Assembly: GCA_963704535.1 (NCBI GenBank)
Contig: OY969916.1
Coordinates: 8,928,001 to 8,992,000, forward strand
Length of the DNA stretch: 64,000 nucleotides
DNA from: G963704535 sp963704535
GTDB lineage: Bacteria; Chloroflexota; Chloroflexia; Chloroflexales; Roseiflexaceae
Reading direction: 5' to 3'
Below are positions 27,569 to 36,806 of this stretch, in pieces (within the stretch, counting starts at the first letter, position 1; every line of letters starts with the position of its first letter). The position numbers and the translations under genes are program-made. The notes beneath the pieces were generated by a model. It was not told where the DNA came from and made no database searches. It worked only from the letters and a program-made list of their open reading frames with translations.

Positions 27569-27944
27569 ATGGATACTCAACAGCTCAGGATCATCCTGCC
27601 GAACGACCGGCTTGCCAGGCAGGTGGAGCAGCGCTTGGATGGCTACGCCCGCATCCAGCGCGAGCCGGCGACCACCATGGATCTCGCGACGATCGCCCTG
27701 CTCGTGTCGATCGGCGCAACGCTGGCGAGCATCTCCGCGACTCGCGCGCAGGCCGAGGCGTCGCGTGCCCAGGTTGAGGCGACGCGAATGGAGACGTTCA
27801 AGACGATGCTGGAGATCAAGCAGCAACTCGTGCAGCAGGGCCAGGCACACAGCGCGGATCGGGGCGGCGGGGGGGCCGCTACGCACCTTCGCGGAGGCCG
27901 ACGAAGCCTTCCTCCGGCAGCTTCTGGGGCTGGCAGCCGAGTGA
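27569..27944 (+). CDS. Small membrane/coiled-coil partner of the CHAT-STAND protein, frameshifted
   Basis: Starts at ATG 27569 with GAGGAG seven to eight bases upstream. Residues 38-56 (MDLATIALLVSIGATLASI) form a single membrane helix, and 58-90 (RAQAEASRAQVEATRME...KQQLVQQ) a likely coiled coil. The annotated frame runs to 27952 with an implausible Gly/Arg tail. After a run of seven G at 27869-27875, the +1 frame gives TFAEADEAFLRQLLGLAAE and a stop at 27942-27944, a much more natural end. So the true product is probably about 124 residues, broken by a homopolymer indel. It follows the CHAT gene by nine bases and may anchor or regulate it. Family not recognised. Confidence 0.5.
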
Positions 27945-28072
27945 TTACCTGACTTCCATCCTTCTACTTCGAGCCGCGATGTGGAGCACATCAGCTTGTG
28001 TTTGGCTCGTGCATCCGCTATACTCCGGCTCACCTCCGCTCTTGTGCTCGATATCAATCGAAGGATGCTGCG

Positions 28073-29314
28073 ATGCTCACTCACCAGATCAGCCTGGAGC
28101 GCGCGACGGTGCTCGATGTCATTGCCGGGCGGCTCATCCCTGATCAGCGCATCGTGATTGCCGATGACCGGATCGAACGGATCGAACCGACTGCTGCTCA
28201 GGCACCACCCATAGATGCCGTGGTGGTTGACGTCGGCGGCAAGACCGTGATGCCGGGCTTGTGTGATGCCCACGTGCATGTGACCGCCTGGACGGCCAAC
28301 TTGACCGAGTTGATGCGCACCTCACCCTCCTACACAGCCGCACGTGCGGGCGCGATCCTCCAGCAGATGCTCCTGCGCGGCTTTACCACCGTCCGAGACG
28401 CTGGCGGCGCCGATGATGGCTTGGCTCGGGCTGTCGATGAGGGCCATCTGCTTGGGCCACGGCTGCTGTTTTGCGGCCATGGGCTCTCGCCGACCGGCGG
28501 CCACGCCGATTTGCGCGGGCGGGGTGAGGAGCTGGTCATCGGCGCAGCCAGCGGCATGGGACGCATCTGTGATGGCGTGGCGGCAGTGCGCCTAGCCTGC
28601 CGCGATGAAATCCGCAAGGGTGCTCATCAGATCAAGCTGATGCTCAACGGCGGGATCGCCTCGCCGACCGACCGGATCGACAACCTCCAGTTCTCGGAGG
28701 AGGAGCTACGCGCGGCGGTCGAAGAGGCCGAGATGGCCGGTGTCTACGTAATGGCCCATACCTACACGGCGGCGGCGGTCAATCGCGCGCTGCGCTGTGG
28801 CGTGCGCTCACTCGAACACTGCAACCTGATCGACGAGCGCAGCATCGAGCTGTTCCTGCAACACGACGCATTTATGGTCCCGACCCTGGCGACCTACGAG
28901 GCGCTTGCGCGCGAAGGGGTTGCGGCTGGCCTGCCCGCCGACGTTGTGGGCAAGCTGGCGCGCGTGCGCGAGGCCGGTCTGCGAGCGCTCGATCTGGCCC
29001 AGCGTGCCGGGGTCAAGCTGGTGTATGGGACCGATCTGCTCGGCGTGATGCACCGTGACCAACTGACAGAGTTCGCGATCCGTGCACAGGTCCAGGCTCC
29101 GATCGACATTATCCGTGCCGCGACCTGTACAGCAGCCGAGTTGTTCAACGAGGTTGGACAGACCGGCGTGATTGCCGCAGGAGCGCGGGCTGATCTATTG
29201 ATCGTCGATGGCGATCCTCTGCGCGATCTGGGTTGCCTCCAGGAGCCCGATCATGCGCTGCTGGCGATCATGAAGGGCGGGGTGTTCTACAAGCAGGCGC
29301 TTCCAGAAGGCTAG
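28073..29314 (+). CDS. Amidohydrolase, imidazolonepropionase/prolidase-like (COG1228 type)
   Basis: A 413-residue metal-dependent hydrolase. Start ATG 28073 with AAGGA seven bases upstream; the longer frame from 27998 lacks support. The N-terminal beta domain (LIPDQRIVIADDRIERIEP) precedes the barrel motif GLCDAHVHVTAW (metal HxH), LMLNGGIAS (region of the bridging Lys), MAHTYTAAAVNRAL (metal His), RSLEHCNLID (metal His) and VYGTDLLG (metal Asp). Members cleave Xaa-Pro dipeptides, N-acyl amino acids or cyclic amides. No signal peptide, so cytoplasmic. It shares family with the lipoprotein amidohydrolase at 34615. Substrate not predictable. Confidence 0.88.
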   Translation: MLTHQISLERATVLDVIAGRLIPDQRIVIADDRIERIEPTAAQAPPIDAVVVDVGGKTVMPGLCDAHVHVTAWTANLTELMRTSPSYTAARAGAILQQMLLRGFTTVRDAGGADDGLARAVDEGHLLGPRLLFCGHGLSPTGGHADLRGRGEELVIGAASGMGRICDGVAAVRLACRDEIRKGAHQIKLMLNGGIASPTDRIDNLQFSEEELRAAVEEAEMAGVYVMAHTYTAAAVNRALRCGVRSLEHCNLIDERSIELFLQHDAFMVPTLATYEALAREGVAAGLPADVVGKLARVREAGLRALDLAQRAGVKLVYGTDLLGVMHRDQLTEFAIRAQVQAPIDIIRAATCTAAELFNEVGQTGVIAAGARADLLIVDGDPLRDLGCLQEPDHALLAIMKGGVFYKQALPEG

Positions 29315-29430
29315 GTCGGCTGGGCCGAGGAGTGAGACTTCCCGCACGTGTGTCAACTCTGCGGCCCATTTGATGGAAGTATGTTTCCCAATAGAGCGCA
29401 TTGCCATCGCCACAGCTAGGACCGTGGTCC

Positions 29431-29487
29431 GACCTGACAGGTCTTGGGGAAGGCATCGAAAGCGCCTGTGTCAGACCTGTCAGGTCT
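29431..29487. repeat. AGACCTGTCAGGTCT palindromes between convergent genes
   Basis: GACCTGACAGGTC at 29431-29443 and AGACCTGTCAGGTCT at 29473-29487 are two near-identical palindromes. They sit between the stops of the amidohydrolase (29314) and the SDR (29507) and may act as transcription stops or be REP-like elements. Confidence 0.6.
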
Positions 29488-29506
29488 TATTTGAAAGGTA
29501 TTGGCT

Positions 29507-30418
29507 CTAGTAGGCGAGCGCCTCCGCAGCCGCAGTGTTCCTGACAAGGTGGCCCAGACCAAACGCCACCAGCGCCTGCCGCTCAGTCTCGTCTGTGGTC
29601 TGGTTGATCAACTCCAGCCCCTCCGACCCGATCCCGATCGGGACCTGGAACGGCCGCTCGCCGCGTGGCATTGCAATCACATCCGCAACCAGGTCGGCCA
29701 GGATCTGTGGATCGCTCACCAGGCCCGGAGCCATCGCCCCTGCAAAGCCATCGACAAACGCAGTCGCAAACTGTCCGGTCTCGCCATATGCCGACCAGAC
29801 CGCCTCATTGGCCGACTTTGTCGTATTATTCCCAAACGCGGTGGCGAAGCCGCCTGCCTGAATAATCGTCGTATCGATGCCAAAGCCCTGCACATCGTAG
29901 GCGAAACCGCGCGCCATTGCGTCCAGCGCCGCCTTGGTGGCACTATACATCCCTAGCGTCGGGTAGACGATCCGGCTGGCTGTGCTGGTGATATAGACGA
30001 GCAGGCCAGATTGCTGGCGGCGCATATGGGGCAGCACCGCCTGGTTAACACGTAGCACACCATAGAGGTTGACATCAAACAACTGGTGAACCTGCTCCAT
30101 CGACATCGCCTCGGAGATCCCAGCGATGCCAAACCCGGCATTGTTGACCACCACATCGATCCGGCCCGTGCGTGCGATGATCGTCTGGATAGCCTGCTGG
30201 ACCGAGGCGTCGCTAGTAACATCCAGATCGATCACTTCCAGGACCAGCCCCTCGGCCTGGGCTAGTGCCCGCAACTCGTTGGCTACTGTGGCGTTCTTAC
30301 CCGCCAGGCCGCGCATTGATGCAAAGACAGTATGTCCGTGGCGAGCAAGCGTTTCTGCGATGTGCCGACCAAGGCCGCTGCTGCTGCCAGTTACCAGAAC
30401 CGTTGCAGAGGTAGTCAT
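29507..30418 (-). CDS. Short-chain dehydrogenase/reductase (SDR)
   Basis: A 303-residue classical SDR starting MTTSATVLVTGSSSGLG. The ATG at 30418 has GGAG seven bases upstream, so the frame extension to 30529 is not used. NAD(P)-binding TGSSSGLGRHIA, NNAGFGIAG, catalytic Ser region ITSTASRI and YSATKAALDA (Tyr-x-x-x-Lys) are intact. The C-terminal 100 residues are longer than in FabG and similar to SDRs annotated as oxidoreductases of unknown substrate. It stands alone; nothing in the surroundings defines its reaction. Confidence 0.9.
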   Translation of the reverse strand: MTTSATVLVTGSSSGLGRHIAETLARHGHTVFASMRGLAGKNATVANELRALAQAEGLVLEVIDLDVTSDASVQQAIQTIIARTGRIDVVVNNAGFGIAGISEAMSMEQVHQLFDVNLYGVLRVNQAVLPHMRRQQSGLLVYITSTASRIVYPTLGMYSATKAALDAMARGFAYDVQGFGIDTTIIQAGGFATAFGNNTTKSANEAVWSAYGETGQFATAFVDGFAGAMAPGLVSDPQILADLVADVIAMPRGERPFQVPIGIGSEGLELINQTTDETERQALVAFGLGHLVRNTAAAEALAY

Positions 30419-30763
30419 TATCAGCTCCATTATTCGAGGGTTGATGGGGCTAGCCTTCCCTATGACCACTGTAATTCTGCATAGAGTGGCTGGCAGCACC
30501 TGTCCCCTACATATGGCATTGAACTTCACGTTATGTTAAAGCCGACCCTCTATAGTGTGGTATGTGGTGTGGGTTAACTGCGGTTGAGTATACAGGAGCC
30601 AGGCCAGAATTGCCTGATGCGAAAGAGGGACTATGAGGTCATTCGTGAGACCGAGCGGATGCCAGGTATCATAACGCCGATACATACCAGATTGTCTCGA
30701 TACACAAAATAATTGAAATCGGCGCGCTTTCTTGTGCTACTCAAGTCCTGCTCACATCTCACT
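30419..30763. other. Intergenic region, nothing recognised
   Basis: The 345-bp stretch between the SDR start and the hybrid kinase stop holds no gene, strong hairpin or repeat that I could recognise. Confidence 0.5.
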
Positions 30764-33700
30764 CTACTCGCAGCCCGCGTGCTCTGCCGCTGGTCGGCTG
30801 CTGACGCGCAGAAGCTGCTGGACTTTTTCTTCCAGCGTACTCAGGTTAAATGGTTTCTGAAGAAAGCCGATCGGATGCAGCGCGGCAAAGCGCTCAGTGA
30901 GCGCCTGCTCGTCATATCCACTCATAATCACTACTCGCGCATCCGGCCGGATTTGGTGGATGGCCCGCAGGGTCTCCTCGCCGTTCATCTGCGGCATTGT
31001 CAGGTCCAACAGCACGCCGGCTATCGAATGGGCATGCTCGCGGAACAGCGCAAGCCCGGCACGTCCATCAGCAGCGCTCAGCACCCGCAAGCCCACACGC
31101 TCCAGAATCCGCGCGATGACCGCCCGTACGCTGTCCTCGTCGTCAATCACCAGCAGGCTACCAACCTGTTCCTGCGGGACTAACGGTCGTGGAGAGTGGA
31201 GCCGCTCTGGCTCGTGCGCCGCAGCCCTCATATCACTCGCGCTTGGCAGCAACATCGTGAAGACCGTGCCCTGTCCCGGCTCGCTCTGGACCTTCACTGC
31301 GCCATCGTGGCTCCGCACAATCCCCAGCACGGCCGCCAGCCCCAATCCGCGCCCGGTAAACTTCGTGGTGAAGAACGGGTCGAACATCTTTGCGAGCGTC
31401 ATACTATCCATCCCGTGGCCTGTGTCGGCAACCTCTAGAACGACATAGTCGCCGTCCGACAGCTCGGGGGCCAGCCACGTTGTCGAGAGGTATACCTGGT
31501 CAACATGTCGCACGCTGGTCGCGATGGTGATGGTGCCTTGGGCTTCACCAATCGCCTCGGCGGCATTGATCACCAGGTTCATCACCACCTGACGTAGCTG
31601 TGTGGCATCGCCCTCAATTGCCGGAAGCTGCGAGGCCAGGTCGTACTGCAGTGTGGTCGACTTGGCGATCGTGACGTTCAGCAACGCGCTGATCTCCGCA
31701 ACCAGCATATTCAGATCGAACTGCTGGACAACCAGACGGCCTTTACCAGCATACGCCAACATCTGGCTGGTCAAGTCAGCCGCGCGCCTCGCGGCGATCT
31801 CAATCTGGGCGATCGGCTCGTGCATGGCACTCTTGGTAGAGAGTTCACGCTGCACAAGCTCGGCATTCCCAAGAATCGCCATGAGCAGGTTGTTGAAGTC
31901 GTGGGCGATCCCCCCCGCCAGCACGCCCAGGCTTTCAAGCTTCTGCGTTTCCAGAAGCTTGTGCTCCAGCGCACGACGCTCGGCTTCAGCCGCTTTGCGC
32001 TCGGTGATATCGATGAACGTTCCTGAGATACCGATAGGCGTGCCCTGGGAGCCGGGCGTCAACCGTGCGAAGAACTCCATCCAGCGTATGCCGCCACTGC
32101 TCGTTCGCACACGAATCTCACCTCCGTTGTCGGTATGTTCGCCCCCAATCAGCGAGCCGAACACCGCATGCCCAGGTACCTGATCATCGGGATACACGTA
32201 GTCGTCCCAGGCTCGGCCAAGCGTCTCGCCCACCGCGAAACCGGTGATCTCGGTCCAGGCCGGGTTCAGGAATATCCAATGGCCGGTCATGCTGATCTGA
32301 AACACCACTTCCTTGAGGTTATCAACCACTGAGCGGTACGTCTGCTCGCGCTCACGCATCGTCGTATACAACCGCGCACGCTCAATCGCAATGTTGACGT
32401 GCGTGCTGATCGCAGTGACGAGCCGCAGATCGGCCGCGTGCAACACAACGTCATGGACGCTTTCCACATTCAGCATACCGACCACCCGCCCCTGATCAAA
32501 TAGCGGGACGCAGATCTCCGAGACGATCCCAGCAATTGCGCCTAAAAAGACCGGATCGCCACGCACATCTTCGATCAAGACCGGCTCGCCCGTCCGGACG
32601 ACCCGCCCGCTGACGCCCTGCGTGATCGGAATCTCGGCAATCACCCGCTCGTAGCCGACCTGATGCTGAAGATGAAGCACGCCGTCATGGAGCAGGTACA
32701 GGCTGACCTGCGTATAGCCAAACGTCTGGTGGATCGCCTCGACGACGCTGCGGAAGAGGAGGGGTAAGTCCAGCTCGCGGGCCAGCGCCGTGCGCACCTG
32801 GTCGAGCAGCGCCAGTTCCTGAGCCTGCCGGCGGGCGGCCTCAAACAGCTCACGGGAGCGCTGTTCGCTCTGGCCGCGCTGGATCGTGGCGCCGAGAATG
32901 CTGGCGGCGGCTTTCAATGCATCGATCTCGGCCACCGACCAGTCACGCTCGCGATCGCACTGGTCGAACCCAAGATGCCCCCACCAGTCCTGGCCAGCGA
33001 ACACCGGCACGACCACGATCGAGCGGATATCGTGCGACTCGAGCAGGGCACGCTCTGCATCGGGAAACGTGCGAATGTGGCCATGGAGCACCTCGCCGCG
33101 CCCAAGCAGCGCTTCCCAGCGGCCAAATCCCCCCGTCCGGAACCCAAATGCCTGTAGCTCAGGGTTATCGATCTGGGGGGCAACGCCGAGCGCGACCCAC
33201 TCATAACGCAGGCTGGTGTGGAATACACCAGCAGGGGCAAGGTGATTCTTGAACAGATAGACCCGACTCACCTCGGCAGCCAGGCCAAAGCGGGCCAGAA
33301 TCTCCAGTATAGGCCGCTGCCAGTCGGCTGCTTCGAGGAAGCGGGCCGAGGCAAAGCTTACCGCCTCAAGGATGGCGTCACGGCGACGCAACGCCGCTTC
33401 GGTCTGCTCCTGCTGTTCGATCTGCGACTGAAGCGCCGCGCGTTCGCGTACTAGCTCGCGTGCGTGCGACCGTGAGCGCTCGACCATCGTGCCGAGCCAG
33501 CCGACCGTCACGCCAATCAGCAGAATGGCAGCAGCACCGGGACCTCCCCGCTCCCGCAACACCGCATCCCAGCCCACAACGCCAGCCAGGTTAAGCAGCA
33601 GCGTGTTGAGCACGAAGCTCAACAGTCCGGTGAGCAGGCCAGCTCGTGCCCCCAGCAGCCACCCGGCCAGCACGACTGGCAGCACTGCTAGCGTGGCAAC

Positions 33701-33826
33701 ACCGGAGCCCAGATGAGGATAGAGGAGCACAAACACGAGCACGTATATCGCAACGACGACCAGTATCAGAGTTGTTCGTCCGCCCTGTTGTGCCAACCAA
33801 TTTCGCGAGCGATGCCATATCTCCAT
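30764..33826 (-). CDS. Hybrid sensor histidine kinase (membrane, GAF-GAF-PAS-HisKA-HATPase-REC)
   Basis: A 1020-residue hybrid kinase. Residues 18-115 contain about four membrane helices (LILVVVAIYVLVFVLLYP, LAVLPVVLAGWLLGA, AAAILLIGVTVGWLG). A coiled stretch follows, then two GAF domains (about 155-310 and 345-500), a PAS/PAC domain (YRSVVDNLKEVVFQIS...GTFIDITERK, about 510-635), the HisKA H-box LAGGIAHDFNNLL, the HATPase domain (MNLVINAAEAI, ADTGHGMD, FTGRGLGLAAVLGI) and a C-terminal receiver (VIDDEDSVR, LLDLTMPQMNG with the phospho-acceptor Asp, LQKPF). The order suggests sensing of a soluble ligand or redox signal with internal phosphorelay. No cognate output regulator is adjacent. Confidence 0.93.
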   Translation of the reverse strand: MEIWHRSRNWLAQQGGRTTLILVVVAIYVLVFVLLYPHLGSGVATLAVLPVVLAGWLLGARAGLLTGLLSFVLNTLLLNLAGVVGWDAVLRERGGPGAAAILLIGVTVGWLGTMVERSRSHARELVRERAALQSQIEQQEQTEAALRRRDAILEAVSFASARFLEAADWQRPILEILARFGLAAEVSRVYLFKNHLAPAGVFHTSLRYEWVALGVAPQIDNPELQAFGFRTGGFGRWEALLGRGEVLHGHIRTFPDAERALLESHDIRSIVVVPVFAGQDWWGHLGFDQCDRERDWSVAEIDALKAAASILGATIQRGQSEQRSRELFEAARRQAQELALLDQVRTALARELDLPLLFRSVVEAIHQTFGYTQVSLYLLHDGVLHLQHQVGYERVIAEIPITQGVSGRVVRTGEPVLIEDVRGDPVFLGAIAGIVSEICVPLFDQGRVVGMLNVESVHDVVLHAADLRLVTAISTHVNIAIERARLYTTMREREQTYRSVVDNLKEVVFQISMTGHWIFLNPAWTEITGFAVGETLGRAWDDYVYPDDQVPGHAVFGSLIGGEHTDNGGEIRVRTSSGGIRWMEFFARLTPGSQGTPIGISGTFIDITERKAAEAERRALEHKLLETQKLESLGVLAGGIAHDFNNLLMAILGNAELVQRELSTKSAMHEPIAQIEIAARRAADLTSQMLAYAGKGRLVVQQFDLNMLVAEISALLNVTIAKSTTLQYDLASQLPAIEGDATQLRQVVMNLVINAAEAIGEAQGTITIATSVRHVDQVYLSTTWLAPELSDGDYVVLEVADTGHGMDSMTLAKMFDPFFTTKFTGRGLGLAAVLGIVRSHDGAVKVQSEPGQGTVFTMLLPSASDMRAAAHEPERLHSPRPLVPQEQVGSLLVIDDEDSVRAVIARILERVGLRVLSAADGRAGLALFREHAHSIAGVLLDLTMPQMNGEETLRAIHQIRPDARVVIMSGYDEQALTERFAALHPIGFLQKPFNLSTLEEKVQQLLRVSSRPAAEHAGCE

Positions 33827-34063
33827 AATGTGCGACCCACAGTGCTTTGTTCACCGGTATCATCTGGCACGGTACAGCTCGGCACCAGACGACGATGACA
33901 GTTGGTATTGTACTTGATAGAACGTACACAACAGCGCTGATGGGATCGCAAACCGAATACGAGCGATACTTCAGTAGCCGGCGTCTTTATCCACAATGTT
34001 ATCGATACTGAATATTGCCGCAAGGTGCTATAGCCGCAGCCAAGCTGCAGAACTCCGTCAACA
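33827..34063. other. Intergenic region upstream of the hybrid kinase
   Basis: AT-richer sequence, plausible promoter region for the kinase gene on the minus strand; no boxes can be fixed with confidence and no other gene is seen. Confidence 0.4.
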
Positions 34064-34156
34064 ATATAGCATTCCTAAATGAGTCGTAAAAGGGGGTGTG
34101 GGGAAGCCCCACTGAAAAGCCCAACCACTTTTACAACTCAGATAGGTTTGCTATAT
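34064..34156. mobile_element. MITE-like element, 93 bp with 28-bp imperfect terminal inverted repeats
   Basis: The left end (34064-34091, ATATAGCATTCCTA...GTAAAA) and the reverse complement of the right end (34129-34156, ATATAGCAAACCTA...GTAAAA) match at 23 of 28 positions. The middle has a GTGGGGAAGCCCCAC hairpin. A relative lies at 11940-12015. No transposase is inside, so it would be non-autonomous. Confidence 0.65.
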
Positions 34157-34169
34157 CAGAACGGCGCTG

Positions 34170-34514
34170 TTGGTCGCGGCGCCGTTCGTATTCTTGCGGC
34201 GGGGCTATTTCCGGGTCGCGGTGGTCATCCTCATAATCGAACTGTTCCTGTTCGCGCTCACCACCGTTTATATGAAAGGGCTGGAGGAGGGCTGGATCGG
34301 CGCGTTGGAGTTCGCACTCCCAATCAGCCTGGCTGCGCTCGCACTTGGCCGCCGCGACACGGGCTGTGGTATAGCGACGCAGGTACAGCAGCACATCTTT
34401 GAACCGTTCTTCACGACCAACGCGCGCTCGATATACTCGAACGAGGCGCTGGGGATGAGCTTGAGTGGATGTAGCCGGTGGAACCCTCTTTCGGCCGCAA
34501 CCGCTCGACTGTGA
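34170..34514 (+). pseudogene. Remnant of a membrane histidine kinase
   Basis: The 115-codon frame joins a membrane segment (YFRVAVVILIIELFLFALTTVYM) directly to an HATPase fragment with DTGCGI and HIFEPFFTTN, then degenerates. In a working kinase about 200 residues of H-box and ATPase core separate these parts, so most of the gene has been deleted. The MITE-like element ends 14 bp upstream. No function expected. Confidence 0.65.
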
Positions 34515-34614
34515 CGAGCATCTTCTCCATCGGGTGACGGAGTATGAAATCCTAACGATGCAATTACTGACACACAGATGACTCCCGTCATCGTGATTAG
34601 GAGCGGGCGGGCTG

Positions 34615-36093
34615 CTACGGATCCACGATCTGGCCATCGTGTACGACGAGGAGCGGCCAGGCAAGCGCGCTCAGATCCACCAGGGGGTCCCCCTGAACGA
34701 CCAGCAGATCAGCCACCTTGCCCACCTCAACCGTGCCAAGCTCCGCCTCCAGCCCCATCGCCAGTGCGCTGCCGCGCGTGCTCGCTTCGATGATCTGCTG
34801 CGAACTGAGCCCGGCGGCCTGCCAGTGCAACAGCTCCGCCATCGGCATGCCGATCGGCATGCCCGGCACACCGCCGTAGTCGTCACCGAGCGCGAGAATG
34901 CCGCCGGCTGCGACAAAGCGACGCAGGTTGTCATACATCAACGGCTGCATCTGTTTCCGCCAGATTGCGTCTTTGCCCCGCTGGCGGGCCAGGGCCTCGT
35001 AGACCGAGATGGTCGGCGACAGGCTCACGCCGCGCTCCACCATCAGTGTGATCACCTCGTCGGGCATACGGTCGCGCGGGCTGTGGACGGCATCGTCGAT
35101 CCCGTTCAGCACGGCCCGGCGCAATGCGACGACCCGGTCGACGTGGGCGCTCACGCGCAGGCCGCGGGCATGCGCGGTGGTGGTGATTGCCGCAATCTCC
35201 TGGTCGGAGAGCTCCTTCCACTGCACATCGGTGCGACCGCTGACGGCGAGCTTGATCAAATCGGCCCCACCGTCGGCTAGTGCAGAGACGACGGCGCGCG
35301 CATCATCTGCGTCGCGCACCGCAAGCCCTTCCACACGCAGCGCCTGCTCAGCCACGGTGAAGGGATAGCCGCCCTCCACTGTGACGATTGGCCCCGCCAC
35401 CAGCAGCCGCGGGAGGGTCGCATCATTGGCCGCCCGGATGCGGTCGCGGGTGGCGACGAGCTCGACAAGCGGGCCGGCCAGATCGCGTATGGTCGTCACT
35501 CCCGCGCGGGTCCAGCGGCGCAAGTCGTTGTCGGTGAGGCCGGTGATATGGACATGCGAGTTGATGAAGCCGGGCATGATGGTGGCGCCGCGCACGTCAA
35601 GGACGGGTGTGTCGGCGCTGTAGCGCAGTGTATCGGCTGGGCCGACCTGGACGATGTGCCGGCCCTGAATGGCAACAGCGGCGTTCTCAAGTGGGGCGGC
35701 GCCGGTGGCGTCAATGAGGGTGCCGCCAACAAGGACCAGATCGTAGCGTGGCACGGGCACGGCGGTCGGCGTCGGCACGTCAGTCGGCGTTGGCATCAGC
35801 GTGGGTACGGCAGTCGGTACGGCAGTCAGCGTGGGTACGGCAGTGGTGGTCGACGTCGGCACCAGAGTCGGGGCGTCCGCCGCGACCGCGACGGGCGGCG
35901 CAGGCGGGGCGGCACAGGCGGCAAGCAGCAGCAACAGCAGCACTACCAGACTTGCCCGAACCGCGCCGATCACCCTCGCCCGCGCCACAGCGCGCGGGCG
36001 GAATGCTACGATGGCGCGGTCGCGCGCCGCTGCGCGACGTGATACAAGCGAGTTGATCGTGGTCTGCACGAGCAGAACGAGATCCATGGACAT
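34615..36093 (-). CDS. Exported lipoprotein amidohydrolase
   Basis: A 492-residue protein; the ATG at 36093 has GAGG upstream (ATG at 36087 also possible). An unusually long N-terminal region of about 40 residues precedes the hydrophobic core LVVLLLLLLAAC, a lipobox whose Cys would be lipidated. A Thr/Val/Pro-rich tether (VPTLTAVPTAVPTLMPTP) leads to an amidohydrolase domain: GFINSHVHITG (HxH), DLIKLAVSG (Lys), RVSAHVDRV and DDAVHSPRD (His), and LALGDDYGG (Asp). It therefore works on the outer face of the membrane, possibly on peptides or cyclic amides. Same family as the cytosolic enzyme at 28073. Confidence 0.85.
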   Translation of the reverse strand: MSMDLVLLVQTTINSLVSRRAAARDRAIVAFRPRAVARARVIGAVRASLVVLLLLLLAACAAPPAPPVAVAADAPTLVPTSTTTAVPTLTAVPTAVPTLMPTPTDVPTPTAVPVPRYDLVLVGGTLIDATGAAPLENAAVAIQGRHIVQVGPADTLRYSADTPVLDVRGATIMPGFINSHVHITGLTDNDLRRWTRAGVTTIRDLAGPLVELVATRDRIRAANDATLPRLLVAGPIVTVEGGYPFTVAEQALRVEGLAVRDADDARAVVSALADGGADLIKLAVSGRTDVQWKELSDQEIAAITTTAHARGLRVSAHVDRVVALRRAVLNGIDDAVHSPRDRMPDEVITLMVERGVSLSPTISVYEALARQRGKDAIWRKQMQPLMYDNLRRFVAAGGILALGDDYGGVPGMPIGMPMAELLHWQAAGLSSQQIIEASTRGSALAMGLEAELGTVEVGKVADLLVVQGDPLVDLSALAWPLLVVHDGQIVDP

Positions 36094-36225
36094 TGAAGGG
36101 GTTCCTCTGTCACGCACCGGGCGTCATACTATTGAGGCATCATATGATACGGTTCGCTCCGCAGGGCTGTGGTCGCCGTGTAGCCGGGTTCATCATGATT
36201 AAGAACGTTGCATATCGGCCACAGG

Positions 36226-36475
36226 TTACACGCCTGGCTCCGTGAGCATGGCATCAACATGGACGCAAAAGTGACTCAGTTTCGCATATGTTTGGAGAAG
36301 CGACAGCGCCGCATTTCGCCGGCCCATACTGACAAGCACACGATCGAGGACCGCCGCCGCAAGATCATTCGGATCGGTTTGTGCCTGGTTGAGGCCGATG
36401 GCGATCACCACTCCGCTGTCCGGCGCATACAAGAGGACCGACCGAAAGCCGCATCGGCGTGCCAGCGGTTGACGC
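36226..36475 (-). pseudogene. Serine hydrolase (beta-lactamase-like) C-terminal fragment
   Basis: Reading the minus strand from about 36475, FRSVLLYAPDSGVVIAIGL followed by NQAQTDPNDLAAAVLDRVL resembles the last strands of class C beta-lactamase/D-Ala-D-Ala carboxypeptidase-type serine hydrolases. The catalytic domain with SxxK is absent. The rest of the 713-bp gap (36094-36806) carries other short coding-like scraps on the plus strand near 36500-36640 that I cannot assign. A decayed gene is the best reading. Confidence 0.45.
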
Positions 36476-36806
36476 CACTCCCCACCAAGCCTGGGCGCGC
36501 GCCGTCAACCGCGCCGTGCGCGATGCCAATGCATCGCAGCTTGATTATCAACACGCCGCTGGGCGTTGACAAAGTGGTGGTGAAATCACCAGCCGCCTTT
36601 CGCGCCGCCTACGAGCCCTTCGCAGCCGAGGTAATGTGACTTGGCTTATAACGTTATCCGATCCAACTGTCAACTTGTCTGATAGGTTGACCAGTTGTGG
36701 TGTGGCTACTATAATGCCGTACAGCGTTGTACCCAGGCGGTGAAGGCCATCCGCGACGCGCTCAACGCTGCCCTGCACGTTTCAGGCTCCACGAAAGGAA
36801 ACCCAC

